Below are positions 9,731-17,497 of a stretch of 64,000 nucleotides of DNA, piece after piece. Location of the stretch: assembly GCA_045223915.1 (NCBI GenBank), contig JBGUZU010000037.1, positions 1 through 64,000 of the forward strand, written 5' to 3'. Each line of letters starts with the position of its first letter. The stretch's first letter is position 1. This stretch comes from Ruminimicrobiellum sp045223915 (lineage in GTDB: Bacteria > Elusimicrobiota > Endomicrobiia > Endomicrobiales > Endomicrobiaceae). The notes under the pieces were generated by a model. It worked only from the letters and a program-made list of their open reading frames with translations, made no database searches and had not been told where the DNA came from. The position numbers and the translations under genes were made by a program.

Positions 9731-10597
9731 TTAAAAATATTTTGGGAAAAAAGTAATGAATTTTTTTGTTTGAGTAAACAAAAACTTCACACATTTATCT
9801 AAATTTTCTTTTTTTGTGAAATCAATTTGCTTTGATATTATTATTCTACTAGCTTGTTTATTTTTTAACTTTCTCCAATCAAGAGTTTCTTTTAACTCTA
9901 TCTCTATGGCAGTTTTGTATTTATATAGTTTATTAAAAAATTGTTTGTCCCGATATATGTATATTTCGCAACCAATATAATATTTTTTATCATCTGAATT
10001 TTTTATTGCAGATAAAGAAAGAACTGCTTTTCCTGTCCCAATAGAAATATTATGCCAATGTCTAGAATTTGGCTCTCTTAAATTAAAATTTTGCCCTTTG
10101 TCTTTGCAATACTTATTAAAAGCCAACCAAAGATTATATTGTGCATCTTTTATACTTGTTGATATTTTTTTGACTTTTGTGGTATTAGTGTTCTTGATGT
10201 TTTCTTGTTGTAAGATATTATCTAATTCTTGTTTGTTAAATAGGTTAATTTCCTTTGCTAAGTCTTTTGCTGCTTTTTTTTCTTCTCTTTGATAAAGCAA
10301 TTCGTTCCCTTTTGGTTTCAATAAAGAAATTAATAATTTTTCTAAAGGTGCAATATATTCTGGTTTATCAACTACATATACAGAAAATCTGTTCCATTTG
10401 TTTTTATGTCTATCTTTAAAATGATGTTTCAACCTTATGCCTAAATGTTTATCTTTTCCGACATAATAAATATTATTTCCACGGTATAAGACATATATTC
10501 CGCCTCTGTTACCAATTTTATTAAGCAGAAACTCTCCATATTTAGTTATGAGTTTAATTGATACATTTGATAATTGATAGGCAATTAGTGTTTTCAT
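9731..10597 (-). CDS. GIY-YIG domain protein with C-terminal DUF4268 domain
   Basis: The N-terminal part has a GIY-YIG-type signature (GIY at 33-35 and YVG at 45-47), the fold of many homing and repair endonucleases. The C-terminal part, from about residue 145, matches the DUF4268 pattern (W-x-A-F start, RHWHNISIG, then LDWRKL and ASRI near the end), often found beside restriction systems. I place the start at the ATG at 10597 rather than 10624, because a TTGAAA-N18-TATACT promoter ends 9 nt before it. The gene heads the restriction operon. A nuclease role is likely but unproven, since the catalytic Arg/Glu of GIY-YIG enzymes cannot be assigned confidently. Confidence 0.75.
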   Translation of the reverse strand: MKTLIAYQLSNVSIKLITKYGEFLLNKIGNRGGIYVLYRGNNIYYVGKDKHLGIRLKHHFKDRHKNKWNRFSVYVVDKPEYIAPLEKLLISLLKPKGNELLYQREEKKAAKDLAKEINLFNKQELDNILQQENIKNTNTTKVKKISTSIKDAQYNLWLAFNKYCKDKGQNFNLREPNSRHWHNISIGTGKAVLSLSAIKNSDDKKYYIGCEIYIYRDKQFFNKLYKYKTAIEIELKETLDWRKLKNKQASRIIISKQIDFTKKENLDKCVKFLFTQTKKFITFFPKYF

Positions 10598-10606
10598 ATT
10601 GCTTAA

Positions 10607-10636
10607 AGTATATAAAATAAACATTTATATTTTCAA
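10607..10636 (-). promoter_or_regulatory. Promoter of the restriction operon
   Basis: Read on the minus strand, TTGAAA (10631-10636) and TATACT (10607-10612) are separated by 18 bp. The start codon at 10597 lies 9 nt past the -10 box, so transcription should begin within a few nucleotides of the ATG. No Shine-Dalgarno sequence is present. Confidence 0.6.
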
Positions 10637-10756
10637 TTATTAAAAAAAACAACAGCAGAACCCTAATAGGGATAGGGTGGGAAGGTTCAACTCCTCTTCA
10701 GGGCGATGTCCTAAACTCTAAGCCATAAGCTTTAAGCTGTAAGCTGATTTTTCACA
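10625..10756. other. Spacer with short repeated words and a small palindrome
   Basis: This divergent spacer contains the palindromic CCCTAATAGGG near 10670 and a cluster of TAAGCT-type words (about 10717-10746), a word family that recurs in at least six other spacers. A T-arm-like GGTTCAACTCC near 10684 lacks the rest of a tRNA. Confidence 0.4.
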
Positions 10757-10785
10757 TTTACAAACTGGGGAAAAAGTATTATATT
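10757..10785 (+). promoter_or_regulatory. Promoter of first tandem membrane-protein gene
   Basis: TTTACA (10757-10762), a 17-bp spacer and TATATT (10780-10785) precede the gene at 10814, which has a GGGCGGGG ribosome-binding site. The same promoter, with the same spacing and the shared flanking TTCACATTTACAAAC, occurs at 11272-11300, showing that the upstream region was duplicated with the gene. Confidence 0.6.
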
Positions 10786-10813
10786 CTAACTATAAAGTTA
10801 GGGCGGGGAAATA

Positions 10814-11236
10814 ATGTTGTTGTTAGTTCAAATTTTAATTATAGCTTTAGTTTTAGTTAGCATTTTTACTAAAAAAGTACAGATGCTATCGATACTTGTT
10901 GCTACCATCTTGTTTCTTTTGACTTTTCCGAATACTTTTCCGAACATAGGAATGAATATTTATTTAATTATGTTATTCCTTGCATTCTTGTTTAGCAATT
11001 TAATTGATTCTTTTATTCGTCCTCTTAGTTATGCAGAAGAAATAATTATAGGGGGCTTTGTTTACATTTCTTTGTTTTTGCTCGACAGAAAATTTATTAA
11101 TACAGAGCTGGATCAATGGATTTATTACTCCTATGCGCTAAGCAACATAACCTTTTTAAATGTTGTTGATTTGGCATTTGTAATATTCGGTTGGATAATC
11201 ACCTTGCTTAATAAGAAACAAGTTCCTCAAGAATAA
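10814..11236 (+). CDS. Small polytopic membrane protein, copy 1 of a tandem pair
   Basis: This 140-residue protein consists almost entirely of hydrophobic segments (about 4-22, 26-42, 46-68, 73-92 and 112-133), so it is a small inner-membrane protein of four or five helices. I recognise no family. The next gene encodes a paralog sharing the pattern FTK-x-x-x-x-L followed by FP(N/D)IG(M/I)NIYLI. The ATG at 10814 has a GGGCGGGG ribosome-binding site 5-6 nt upstream. The pair is likely a local tandem duplication. Function is unknown. Confidence 0.7.
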   Translation: MLLLVQILIIALVLVSIFTKKVQMLSILVATILFLLTFPNTFPNIGMNIYLIMLFLAFLFSNLIDSFIRPLSYAEEIIIGGFVYISLFLLDRKFINTELDQWIYYSYALSNITFLNVVDLAFVIFGWIITLLNKKQVPQE

Positions 11237-11271
11237 GCTCTAATCTTTAAGCTATAAGCTAAATTTTCACA

Positions 11272-11300
11272 TTTACAAACGACAACAAAAATATTATATT
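11272..11300 (+). promoter_or_regulatory. Duplicated promoter of second tandem membrane-protein gene
   Basis: TTTACA (11272-11277), a 17-bp spacer and TATATT (11295-11300) repeat the arrangement at 10757-10785. The bases after the -10 box (CTAACTATAAA) are also conserved. Confidence 0.6.
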
Positions 11301-11329
11301 CTAACTATAAAATTATTTTGGGGGAAAAA

Positions 11330-11728
11330 TTGGAGTTTGATGCTTTTATTATAGTTCTTGGCTTAATTAGTTGTTTTACTAAACAACTTTTTGGAATACT
11401 TTTGGCTTCTATATTTTTTCTGGCAAATTTTCCGGATATAGGAATAAACATTTATTTAATTTTTTTCTTATCTGTATATTATATTATCTATTTCTCTGAA
11501 TTTTTTTTCCCGCCTCTAAGCATTAAAGCAAAAGCTATTCTAATATTTGTTATTTGTGCTATCTTAACTTTTCTTCATTTAAAATTTGGACTCTTTGTCC
11601 TGGAAGAGCCAAATCAAAATGCAATAAACATTTTAGATATTCTACTTTTGCTCTTTATTATATTTGTTTGGGGAATTATTTTATTCACCAAAATCACAAG
11701 AAACAAAAATTCCAATCCACAAAAATAA
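11330..11728 (+). CDS. Small polytopic membrane protein, copy 2 of a tandem pair
   Basis: This paralog of the preceding gene has about 132 residues and four or five predicted membrane helices. I place the start at the TTG at 11330, because a GGGGGA ribosome-binding site (11319-11324) sits at proper distance and the N-terminus then aligns with copy 1. An earlier in-frame TTG at 11318 would lie inside that site. Shared features are the FP(D)IGINIYLI segment and a final helix followed by a short Lys/Asn-rich tail. Function is unknown. Confidence 0.65.
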   Translation: MEFDAFIIVLGLISCFTKQLFGILLASIFFLANFPDIGINIYLIFFLSVYYIIYFSEFFFPPLSIKAKAILIFVICAILTFLHLKFGLFVLEEPNQNAINILDILLLLFIIFVWGIILFTKITRNKNSNPQK

Positions 11729-11820
11729 ACAAAAATTCAGTTATTTTGTTGTTTGTCGTTATCGTTGTCGTTGGTTGCTCTCAAAGAGTTTTCAAGTTTT
11801 TGCAGTTGCCGTTTTTGACA

Positions 11821-11949
11821 TTCAAAGGATTTCAAGATTTTAAGCTATAACGAAATATTTACCGACTGAAGTGTACTGAAGGAAAAACGAAGTGGCTGGT
11901 ACTCGAAGAAGGGAAATATAAAGTTATAGCTTAAAAGATAAATCCGTTT
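11821..11949. repeat. Dispersed palindromic intergenic element, copy B
   Basis: This is one of two well-preserved copies of an element of about 130 bp (the other, inverted, is at 17498-17630). Its ends carry a perfect 14-bp inverted repeat, TTTTAAGCTATAAC (11838-11851) and GTTATAGCTTAAAA (11923-11936). The copy at 17.5 kb has AT in place of the central GC on both arms, so pairing is kept. It ends with AAAAGATAAATCCGTTT. Flanking sequence (about 11750-11820) also matches the other copy's flank, including CTCTCAAAGAG and TCAAAGGATTTCAAGATTTTAA. It has no transposase and is best described as a MITE- or REP-like element. Confidence 0.75.
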
Positions 11950-11959
11950 TGCCCAAAAT

Positions 11960-12457
11960 TTAAAAAATTTTGGGAATCCAGCATGGAACCTTTTCAAGAT
12001 ACTCTTCATAAGGTTTTCCGAACCTTTTCTTAAGTTGCGGTTCTTCCACATAATGAATATAGAAAAGATTTATAAAAGTAAAAGCTAAAAACCATAAAAA
12101 CAATGCCACCGATTTTGTTAAACAAAATTCCGCATAAAGTAAAAATATTACACCGCTTATCATAGGGTTTCTTACATACTTGTAAGGACCGGTTACAACA
12201 AAATTTTGCGGAGGTGCCCAAGGGGCCGGTGTACCGTTGCCTTTAGATTTAAAGGTTAACATACTCCAACCTGCAAAAAACAAGCCGATAATGCCCGTAA
12301 TTAAGCTGAAAATGATTTGAAGTATACTTGGACGGTTAAAAGTAAAATTTGTTAAATAAAGCAAAACAGCCGGTATTACAATTAAAACATTTACCGGCAA
12401 AATAACTATTGCCGCAATCCAGTTATTAAAAATTTTACTTTTAAATGATTTAGTCAT
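11960..12457 (-). CDS. Isoprenylcysteine carboxylmethyltransferase/PEMT-like membrane methyltransferase
   Basis: This 165-residue membrane protein has about four helices and the family's cytosolic C-terminal half, with GPYKYVRNPMISG (about 92-104) and the acidic EEPQLKKRFGKPYEEY (about 138-153) followed by VPCWIP. These motifs bind S-adenosylmethionine in the ICMT/PEMT-type fold. The substrate of bacterial members is generally unknown (isoprenoid or lipid). On the minus strand TTGAAA (12487-12492), 17 bp, TATATT (12464-12469) and 6 nt precede the ATG, predicting a leaderless mRNA. The gene is separated from its neighbours by repeats, so it is probably monocistronic. Confidence 0.8.
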   Translation of the reverse strand: MTKSFKSKIFNNWIAAIVILPVNVLIVIPAVLLYLTNFTFNRPSILQIIFSLITGIIGLFFAGWSMLTFKSKGNGTPAPWAPPQNFVVTGPYKYVRNPMISGVIFLLYAEFCLTKSVALFLWFLAFTFINLFYIHYVEEPQLKKRFGKPYEEYLEKVPCWIPKIF

Positions 12458-12463
12458 AAATTT

Positions 12464-12492
12464 AATATATCAATATAAAACTTTGTTTTCAA
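12464..12492 (-). promoter_or_regulatory. Promoter of the ICMT-like gene
   Basis: Minus-strand TTGAAA (12487-12492) and TATATT (12464-12469) are 17 bp apart, with only 6 nt between the -10 box and the ATG at 12457. Confidence 0.5.
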
Positions 12493-12544
12493 ATTCCGTT
12501 TAAATTCTATATTATATTTTGTCTTTTACATTTTTGAAAAGGAA

Positions 12545-12575
12545 TCAGTTAGTTCCTTTTTTTTGAACTAACTGA
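12545..12575. other. Perfect 11-bp stem hairpin
   Basis: TCAGTTAGTTC (12545-12555) and GAACTAACTGA (12565-12575) form a perfect stem with a T-rich loop. It lies just upstream of the small-RNA promoter. It is not followed by a clear U-run on either strand, so an operator or cruciform is as likely as a terminator. Confidence 0.5.
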
Positions 12576-12586
12576 AAAAATTATTA

Positions 12587-12615
12587 TTGATAAAATAAAA
12601 AAATTATGTTAGAAT
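12587..12615 (+). promoter_or_regulatory. Strong promoter of a candidate small RNA
   Basis: TTGATA (12587-12592), a 17-bp spacer and TAGAAT (12610-12615), preceded by ATG just upstream of the -10 box. The sequence is nearly the same as the promoter at 24107-24135. The predicted start is the G at 12622. No ORF follows on this strand. Confidence 0.65.
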
Positions 12616-12621
12616 TTTCTT

Positions 12622-12707
12622 GCGAGAGTAAATCCTTATAAATGGGGTTCCGGATGGTTCCTCGAGTTTAAACACTTAAATAGTTTATATGGTTTCTCGC
12701 TTTTTTT
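12622..12707 (+). ncRNA. Candidate small structured RNA with intrinsic terminator
   Basis: A transcript starting at 12622 would begin GCGAGAG and end with UCUCGC (12695-12700) followed by seven T (12701-12707), giving an 86-nt RNA closed by a terminal stem. Next to that stem AAAUC can pair with GGUUU, extending it across a bulge. The interior has GGGGUUCCGGAUGGUUCC and short A/T-rich complementary stretches. It resembles none of tmRNA, RNase P RNA, SRP RNA or 6S by length and motifs. It converges on the DUF3800 gene, whose stop codon overlaps the T-run, so the T-run end could also serve that gene on the other strand. Confidence 0.45.
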
Positions 12708-13350
12708 ATTCATACAGAGAAGTATTTTCTCTTATTAAATCTTTTATTATATTATAGTATGTGTCGTCGTTGTGTTCATATTTTCTAAACACACCCCATG
12801 AAACAAAATCAACTATTTGCAAAGCTTTTTCTTCAGATGGTCTTTTTATTTCAACAACTAATTCTACTCCATGATTTTTTTTAACTTGTTGGGAAATATA
12901 TTGTTTAAAATTTAAATTTAATAATTTATTTGTTTCTCTTTGAGACTGAATAAATACAATTTTATCTTTTATAGGTATTAATTTTTTGCTAAAAACTCTG
13001 TTAAGCAATATATTAACGACATAATTATATAAAATACTTTTTTCTTGTCTTAAATCAGTCCATACATTACCTTTGTTCAACCTGATAATCATAATAGAAA
13101 TATCTTTCTTATCTTTCAACAAAGATAACAGCTTTAATCTTACCTTGGGTTGTTCCTTATAGCAATGAAATGTTCCCGAATGCTTTTTCTTTATATTTTG
13201 CGGTAAAGCATTAAATACTTTCTTTACAATTTTATCTAAAATATTTTTATTTTGAGAGAATAAAAAAGCGATTATAAAATTCTTGCTTGTCTTTTCTTTT
13301 TGCTCATTAAATCCTAAATCACCACTTTCATCCATGAATATATATGCCAT
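12706..13350 (-). CDS. DUF3800 domain protein
   Basis: This 214-residue protein opens with YIFMDESGDLGF and has the C-terminal LQIVDFVSWGVFRKYE...YY..I pattern. Both are hallmarks of DUF3800, whose conserved acidic residues suggest an RNase H-like metal-dependent nuclease. Members are common in genomic islands and near defence or mobile genes. The usual length is 200-250 residues, so the gene is complete. The ATG at 13350 has AAAAAAGG upstream as a modest ribosome-binding site. Its neighbours are the candidate small RNA and a repeat-rich spacer, so no operon partner is evident. Biochemical function is unknown. Confidence 0.8.
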   Translation of the reverse strand: MAYIFMDESGDLGFNEQKEKTSKNFIIAFLFSQNKNILDKIVKKVFNALPQNIKKKHSGTFHCYKEQPKVRLKLLSLLKDKKDISIMIIRLNKGNVWTDLRQEKSILYNYVVNILLNRVFSKKLIPIKDKIVFIQSQRETNKLLNLNFKQYISQQVKKNHGVELVVEIKRPSEEKALQIVDFVSWGVFRKYEHNDDTYYNIIKDLIRENTSLYE

Positions 13351-13652
13351 AAATTACCTTTTTTCTATGTTGTATTACATACATACAATTGTATAAAATA
13401 AACAAACATATATCAACAACATAATATTATTTCAAGCCCATCGAATTCGAGGGAGAATCTGTTTTCCTAAAAACATTATTTTTTTGCTTTAAGCTCTAAT
13501 CTTTAAGTTTTAAGCTGCTGTTCGCTGTTCCTGCCGTTTCCATCCTTCCATACTTCCATACCTCCATCTCTCTGCCGTGCTGCCGTTTTCAAACTGCTGT
13601 TCTAATAATATATAATAATAGTGATATACTTAAAACATTAAAGGAATACAGT
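13351..13652. other. Repeat-rich divergent spacer
   Basis: No gene is visible. The spacer holds TTTAAGCT-type words (about 13487-13515), a run of imperfect CCATACTTC tandem words (about 13538-13567, the complement of the ATGGAGGTATAG family seen at 19.4, 22.7 and 54.0 kb), and GCTGTTC/CTGCCG repeats around it. Just before the next gene, TGATATACT (about 13623-13631) is a plausible extended -10 box, followed by AAAGGA as ribosome-binding site. Confidence 0.5.
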
Positions 13653-16145
13653 ATGAACATACATCAAGAACCTAAACAAATTAAAATTCGCGGTGCAAGA
13701 GTTCACAACTTAAAAAATGTGGATGTGGATATCCCGTTAAACAAAATTGTTGCCGTTGCAGGAGTGTCCGGTTCGGGAAAATCGTCACTTGCATTGGGGG
13801 TTTTGTATGCCGAAGGTTCAAGACGATATTTAGATTCTCTTTCAACTTATACAAGAAGAAGAATGACACAAGCTTCAAAAGCAGATGTTGATGAAGTTTT
13901 GTATGTTCCGGCATCCCTTGCATTACATCAAAGACCTGCAGTTCCCGGAATTCGTTCCACTTTCGGAACGGGAACCGAACTTTTAAACAGTATTCGTTTA
14001 ATGTTTTCAAGACTTTCAAGTCACAGATGCCCCAACGGACACTATTTACAACCCACACTTGCCGTTGCCGCTGAAAAAGAGCTTGTTTGTCCGCAATGCG
14101 GAGCACACTTTTATGCACCGTCGGCGGAAGAGTTGGCATTTAACAGTCAGGGCGCCTGTAAAAAATGTGAAGGAACAGGTACTGTAAGAACAGTGGATAA
14201 AGCTTCTCTTATACCGGACGAAACCCTTACAATAGATGAAGGTGCCGTTGCTCCGTGGAACAGTCTTATGTGGAGCCTTATGACGGATGTTTGCAGAGCT
14301 ATGGGCGTAAGAACAAATGTTCCGTTCAAAGATTTAACCGATAAAGAAAAAGATATTGTTTATAACGGACCCGCGACAAAAAAACATATATTTTATAAAG
14401 CAAAAAATACAAATGTTGCAACAGAACTCGATTTTACATACTATAATGCCGTTTATACCGTGGAAAATGCTCTTGCAAAAGTTAAAGATGAAAAAGGTAT
14501 GAAAAGAGTTGAAAAGTTTTTAAAGGAAGAACCTTGCGACCAATGTTTCGGAACAAGGTTATCCGAAGCTGCCAGAGCACCCAAGCTTATGGAAAAGACT
14601 CTTGATGAAGTTTGTAAAATGACTTTATCAAACCTTGTGAACTGGGTAAACGAAGTTCCTTCTTGGGTACCTGCGGAAATGAAACCTATGGCAAAAAGTA
14701 TATGTGAATCGTTTCAAACGGTTGCAAAAAGGTTAATGGATTTAGGGTTGGGTTATCTTTCTTTGGACAGAGCAGCATATACTCTTTCCACGGGAGAAAG
14801 ACAAAGAATGCAACTTGCCCGTGCCGTAAGAAACAGAACGACCGGTGTTTTGTATGTTCTTGATGAACCCTCAATAGGGTTACATCCGTCAAATATAGTG
14901 GGATTAAAAGGTGTTATGCACGATTTGGTTGCGGACGGCAATTCGGTAATATTGGTTGACCACGATATGCAAATTTTAAAAGAAGCCGATTGGCTTATTG
15001 AACTCGGTCCTTATGCCGGATCCAACGGCGGACAAATTATTGCCGAAGGAACAATTGACGACATAAAAAAGAAGAAAGAATCGTTAATAGGTCCGTTCCT
15101 TTCACAAGAAAAAAGTATAAATTTAAATAACAGTTCGGATACGGACAAAATATTTTTCAAAGGAAAAATTTGTTTATCCACGACAAACATTCATACGGTA
15201 AAACCTTTGGAAGTAAAGATTCCCAAAGGAAAACTTACCGTAGTTACCGGAGTGTCCGGTTCGGGAAAAACTACCATGGTGTTGGAAAGTCTTGTTCCGG
15301 CAATAGAATCAAAAATTTCAAACAAAAAACTTCCCGAACATATTTTATCGATACAGGCAGACGGTATAGAACATATAAAACTTATAGATGCAACACCTAT
15401 AGGTATAAATGTTCGTTCGACGGTGGCAACTTATGCCGATGTTCACGACGAACTCAGAAAAATATATGCAAGATCGCAGGATGCTAAAAAAGCAGGGTAT
15501 AAAGCAGGCGACTTTTCTTATAATACCGGAAACCTGAGGTGTCCGATTTGTGACGGAACAGGCAGTATAAGCCTTGATGTTCAGTTCTTGCCGGATGTGG
15601 ATATTGCCTGCCCGGATTGTCACGGTTCAAGATATGCAAAAACAGCATACAACATAAAACATATAAATAAATCGGGAGAAAGTTTGTCGCTCCCGCAATT
15701 AATGGATATGGATATAAACAGAGCACTTCCGTTTTGTAAAGATATGAAAACCGTTTATCAAAGGTTAAAAATTTTGCAGGATTTAGGGTTGGGTTACCTT
15801 ACATTAGGGGAAGAAACGCCGAGCCTTTCCGGCGGAGAAGCGCAAAGATTAAAACTTGCAAGCGAGATGGGAAAAACACAATCCGATTCCGTTTTTGTGT
15901 TTGACGAGCCGACAATAGGGTTGCATCCGTTGGATGTTCAAACCTTGCTTAAAGTGTTTGCATCCCTTATAGATAACGGTGCAACGGTTATAGTTATAGA
16001 ACACGATTTGGATGTTATAAGAAATGCCGATTATATAATTGATATGGGGCCCGGCGGCGGTGAAGACGGAGGAAAAATTGTTGCCTGCGGAACACCGAAA
16101 CAAATAGCTGAAAACAAAAACAGTATAACCGGGAAATATATATAA
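13653..16145 (+). CDS. UvrA-like ABC ATPase (short, class II type paralog)
   Basis: The 830 residues carry two UvrA-type ATPase halves. Walker A motifs are GVSGSGKSS (about 37-45) and GVSGSGKTT (about 530-538). Signature motifs are LSTGERQRM and LSGGEAQRL, and zinc-module CxxC pairs include CPQCG, CKKCEGTG, CDQCFGTR, CPICDGTG and CPDCHGSR. True UvrA proteins are about 940 residues. This shorter form fits the UvrA2/drug-resistance class that lacks the UvrB-binding part, so damage tolerance or drug protection is more likely than canonical excision repair. In the first half the signature has Thr for the usual first Gly. The MATE exporter gene starts 1 nt after its stop, supporting a joint toxin- or drug-resistance role. 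Confidence 0.82.
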   Translation: MNIHQEPKQIKIRGARVHNLKNVDVDIPLNKIVAVAGVSGSGKSSLALGVLYAEGSRRYLDSLSTYTRRRMTQASKADVDEVLYVPASLALHQRPAVPGIRSTFGTGTELLNSIRLMFSRLSSHRCPNGHYLQPTLAVAAEKELVCPQCGAHFYAPSAEELAFNSQGACKKCEGTGTVRTVDKASLIPDETLTIDEGAVAPWNSLMWSLMTDVCRAMGVRTNVPFKDLTDKEKDIVYNGPATKKHIFYKAKNTNVATELDFTYYNAVYTVENALAKVKDEKGMKRVEKFLKEEPCDQCFGTRLSEAARAPKLMEKTLDEVCKMTLSNLVNWVNEVPSWVPAEMKPMAKSICESFQTVAKRLMDLGLGYLSLDRAAYTLSTGERQRMQLARAVRNRTTGVLYVLDEPSIGLHPSNIVGLKGVMHDLVADGNSVILVDHDMQILKEADWLIELGPYAGSNGGQIIAEGTIDDIKKKKESLIGPFLSQEKSINLNNSSDTDKIFFKGKICLSTTNIHTVKPLEVKIPKGKLTVVTGVSGSGKTTMVLESLVPAIESKISNKKLPEHILSIQADGIEHIKLIDATPIGINVRSTVATYADVHDELRKIYARSQDAKKAGYKAGDFSYNTGNLRCPICDGTGSISLDVQFLPDVDIACPDCHGSRYAKTAYNIKHINKSGESLSLPQLMDMDINRALPFCKDMKTVYQRLKILQDLGLGYLTLGEETPSLSGGEAQRLKLASEMGKTQSDSVFVFDEPTIGLHPLDVQTLLKVFASLIDNGATVIVIEHDLDVIRNADYIIDMGPGGGEDGGKIVACGTPKQIAENKNSITGKYI

Positions 16146-16146
16146 A

Positions 16147-17478
16147 ATGGAAAACAGATTAGCACAGAATTTTAAATTTTTCGGTTTAATAAAGTTTGCA
16201 CTGCCGACAATGATAATGGTATTTTTCGTATCGTTATATGTTATGGTTGACGGTGTATTTGTTTCCAGATTTGTTAACACAAGTGCATTTGCCGCAATAA
16301 ATATAGTTTATCCGTTATTCAGTTTATTGTTTGCGATATCCAGTATGCTTGCTTCCGGCGGAAGTGCTTTGGTTGCAAAAAGGATGGGGGAACAAAAGAA
16401 CAAAGTTGCCAAACAATATTTTACTTTGGTGGTTGTTTCATCGGCAGCAATCGGTTTAATAATTGCTTTAATATGTTTAATATTCATAAAACCTATAATT
16501 TATCTTTTAGGTTCCGACGATTCCATTTACCAATATTGTTATGTCTATATAGTTCCTATTTTGATATTTGCACCGTTCTGTATATTACAAATGATATTTC
16601 ATTCGTTTTTCGTTGCCGCAGGCAAACCTAAAATGGGGCTTATTGCCACTTTAACGGGCGGAATGACAAACATCATTTTCGATTATATTTTTATTGCCGT
16701 AATGGGTATGGGAATTTCCGGTGCCGCTTACGGAACGGTTGTCGGTTTTCTTGCACAAAATTCTATAGGAATAATTTATTTTACTTTCAAAAGAAAAGGC
16801 ACATTATATTTCGTTAAACCGAGTTTCAATTTTCTTGCCGTTATTAAAAGCTGTTATAACGGTATGGCTGAATTCATAGGTAATTTGGCAATGTCGATAA
16901 CAACATTCTTGTTCAACATAGAAATGATGAAATATATAGGTGTTGACGGTGTTGCGGCAATAACGATAGTTCTTTATGCGGAATTTATTTTAACATCCGT
17001 ATTCTACGGATATTCTTCAGGTGTTGCACCGATATTCAGTTACAATTACGGCAGCAGAAACATATTCCAACTAAAAAACATTTTTAAAATAAGTATGATT
17101 TTTGTAATTGCATCATCCGTTTTGATTTGTTGTTTATCTATACCTGCAGCGCCGTACATAATAGAGTTTTTTGCAAAAGAAAACTCGCATGTGTTTTATA
17201 TTGCTTTAAAAGGATTTTTTATTTTTGCGGTTTCGTTCTTATTTACGGGAACAAACATTTTTTCGGCAGCAATGTTTACCGCATTTTCCAACGGAAAAGT
17301 TGCTTCGATAATTATGTTCCTTAGAACACTTGTGTTTTTAAGTTTATCGATATTGTTGTTACCGTTGGTTTTCAATGTTAACGGAATATGGCTTGCAATA
17401 CCTGTGGCAGAATTTTTATCTATATTGGTTTGTTTGTTCTATTTTCTTAAATATAGAAAAATATATAATTACTTATAA
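16147..17478 (+). CDS. MATE-family multidrug/toxin exporter
   Basis: This 443-residue polytopic protein has about twelve hydrophobic segments in two similar halves, the MatE architecture. Typical motifs are FVSLYVMVDGVFVSRF near residue 24, the GGSALVAKRMGE stretch near 72, and the FHSFFVAAGKPK region near 153. Such transporters use Na+ or H+ gradients to expel cationic compounds. It begins 1 nt after the UvrA-like gene, without its own promoter, so the two form an operon. The substrate is not predictable. Confidence 0.87.
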   Translation: MENRLAQNFKFFGLIKFALPTMIMVFFVSLYVMVDGVFVSRFVNTSAFAAINIVYPLFSLLFAISSMLASGGSALVAKRMGEQKNKVAKQYFTLVVVSSAAIGLIIALICLIFIKPIIYLLGSDDSIYQYCYVYIVPILIFAPFCILQMIFHSFFVAAGKPKMGLIATLTGGMTNIIFDYIFIAVMGMGISGAAYGTVVGFLAQNSIGIIYFTFKRKGTLYFVKPSFNFLAVIKSCYNGMAEFIGNLAMSITTFLFNIEMMKYIGVDGVAAITIVLYAEFILTSVFYGYSSGVAPIFSYNYGSRNIFQLKNIFKISMIFVIASSVLICCLSIPAAPYIIEFFAKENSHVFYIALKGFFIFAVSFLFTGTNIFSAAMFTAFSNGKVASIIMFLRTLVFLSLSILLLPLVFNVNGIWLAIPVAEFLSILVCLFYFLKYRKIYNYL

Positions 17479-17497
17479 TTTTTTTATATTTAATATA

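Noticed and set aside
9720..9794. Longer start of the 288-aa membrane protein (to 9794)
   Set aside because: It would overlap the upstream gene by 64 nt and add an atypical leader. The ATG at 9719 fits an 11-nt operon gap.
10665..10720. tRNA-like T-arm sequence (GGTTCAACTCC)
   Set aside because: No matching acceptor stem, anticodon arm or D-arm is found on either strand within 90 nt.
11554..11850. 98-residue ORF overlapping the second tandem membrane gene
   Set aside because: It is a shadow frame that continues into repeat words and a dispersed element.
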